Assembly (NCBI GenBank): GCA_903915615.1
Contig: CAIWTR010000470.1
Location: forward strand, 1-6,405
Length of the DNA: 6,405 bases
Reading direction: 5' to 3'
Source of the DNA: an uncultured Armatimonadota bacterium
GTDB taxonomy: Bacteria; Armatimonadota; Armatimonadia; Armatimonadales; Armatimonadaceae
Shown here: in pieces, positions 5,812 to 6,405 of the stretch
Layout of the letters: each line of letters begins with the position of its first letter
Position numbering within the stretch: the stretch's first letter is position 1
Notes under the pieces: model-generated
The model's database searches: none
Seen by the model: only the letters and a program-made list of their open reading frames with translations
What the model was told of the DNA's origin: nothing
Translations under genes and position numbers: made by a program

Positions 5812-6321
5812 ATGATTTCGATTGCCCGTTTAACCGATGCCGATATTCCAGAGATTGCGGCTGCGTTTGCCGTACTTGGATGGAACAAACCGGCATCCCA
5901 ATATTGGGCTTACCTGGATGAACAAGCTAAAAACGAACGTCTGGTGCTGGTTGCCTGCGTGGATGGTGTGTTTGCGGGCTACGTTACGTTGCTGTTTGCA
6001 TCGCACCACGGAGAATTCCTAGCGATAGGCGCACCAGAAATTGCAGACTTTAATGTGCTGCCATGTTACAGGAATCGTGGAATCGGAAGCGCACTCATGG
6101 ATGCCATCGAAGAGGAGGCACGGTCCGTGAATTCCATCGTTGGCATCGCTGTGGGGTTGACTGCCGACTACGGCGCCGCCCAGCGGATGTATGTAAAACG
6201 TGGCTATATTCCGACGGGTGCGGGTTTGTTCGCCGATGGAAAATCGCCCAGTTACGGCGAACAAGTCACCGTAGATGATGGCTTGTTGCTCACATTTACG
6301 AAGAAACTGGTGGATGGGTAG
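5812..6321 (+). CDS. GNAT family N-acetyltransferase
   Basis: This 169-residue cytoplasmic enzyme is predicted to move an acetyl group from acetyl-CoA to an amine. It has one full GNAT domain. The strand before motif A reads DFNVLPCYRNRG, and RNRGIGSALMDA is the R-x-x-G-x-G/A pyrophosphate-binding turn and following helix. The segment GAAQRMYVKRGYIPTG is motif B, with the usual Tyr near a Gly-Tyr. The C-terminal VTVDDGLLLTFTKKL is a strand pattern common in uncharacterised GNAT proteins. The acceptor cannot be told; although it is divergent from argG, it does not resemble N-acetylglutamate synthase closely enough to call it ArgA. ATG5812 is preferred over the in-frame TTG at 5797 because the TAGAAT box lies between them. 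The last codons form one arm of a hairpin. Confidence 0.87.
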   Translation: MISIARLTDADIPEIAAAFAVLGWNKPASQYWAYLDEQAKNERLVLVACVDGVFAGYVTLLFASHHGEFLAIGAPEIADFNVLPCYRNRGIGSALMDAIEEEARSVNSIVGIAVGLTADYGAAQRMYVKRGYIPTGAGLFADGKSPSYGEQVTVDDGLLLTFTKKLVDG

Positions 6322-6340
6322 ATCTGCTCCCCCATCCACC
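6309..6340. terminator. Candidate terminator between convergent genes
   Basis: GGTGGATGGG (6309-6318) pairs perfectly with CCCATCCACC (6331-6340) around a 12-nt loop. The left arm lies in the last codons of the GNAT gene and the loop holds its TAG. The + strand has no T-run after it. On the - strand it is followed by AGTTTCTTC, a weak U-rich tail. It may stop the - strand gene entering from the right, or both. Confidence 0.45.
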
Positions 6341-6357
6341 GAAACATCTAGCAGCGG

Positions 6358-6405
6358 TTAGCGTTTGCGGAAGAATCCGATAACCACTAGGATTACGCCT
6401 ATCAC
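6358..6405 (-). CDS. C-terminus of a membrane protein (cut by window edge)
   Basis: On the - strand the 16 codons from the window edge to TAA (6358-6360) read VIGVILVVIGFFRKR. This is the end of a transmembrane helix followed by a short basic cytoplasmic tail, typical of the last residues of a small inner-membrane protein. The gene starts beyond the window, so its family cannot be told. The fragment is short and rests on composition alone. Confidence 0.5.
   Translation of the reverse strand: MIGVILVVIGFFRKR

Noticed and set aside
5802..5819. Possible operator AATC-N6-GATT at the GNAT start
   Set aside because: The arms are only 4 bp and the match to an ArgR box is poor; chance is likely.
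5735..5896. 54-residue N-terminal extension of argG
   Set aside because: It resembles no ArgG, overlaps the promoter and start of the divergent acetyltransferase gene, and the family N-terminus begins at ATG5734.

Overview
The window is 6.4 kb of ordinary-looking, moderately GC-rich bacterial chromosome with tightly packed genes on both strands. It holds arginine-biosynthesis genes, a tRNA and several small membrane or uncharacterised proteins. No mobile element, CRISPR array, phage gene or toxin/defence system was recognised. The argG is the long, Escherichia coli-like type, yet the gene neighbourhood does not look enterobacterial. The sugar isomerase resembles those common in Planctomycetes, Bacteroidetes and Armatimonadetes-like phyla. 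The source is therefore probably a less-studied environmental bacterium, but the phylum cannot be fixed from this sequence.

Layout from left to right. Positions 1-437 (+) are the 3' end of a sugar phosphate isomerase/epimerase gene. It converges on a tRNA-Gln(CUG) gene (470-540, -) that has its own promoter and terminator. Divergent from the tRNA is a + strand group: an RsbW-like ATP-binding protein (637-1032), a DUF2231-type four-helix membrane protein (1099-1518) and a membrane-anchored protein of unknown function (1523-2011). This group ends at a strong bidirectional hairpin terminator near 2014-2049.

The - strand from 5734 down to 2070 appears to be one five-gene unit: argG, an 85-residue unknown protein, argH, a two-helix membrane protein and a protein with a very acidic tail. 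ArgG and ArgH carry out the last two steps of arginine synthesis (citrulline + aspartate to argininosuccinate, then to arginine + fumarate). The 85-residue gene overlaps argG by 4 nt and argH by 1 nt, so the three are probably translationally coupled. The last two genes also overlap by 1 nt and end at the shared terminator.

Divergent from argG is a GNAT acetyltransferase (5812-6321, +), possibly translated from a leaderless mRNA. It converges on the last codons of a - strand membrane protein cut by the window edge. The most interesting signals are the small unknown gene locked between argG and argH, and the uncharacterised membrane/acidic gene pair downstream of argH. Neither is proven to be a new system.
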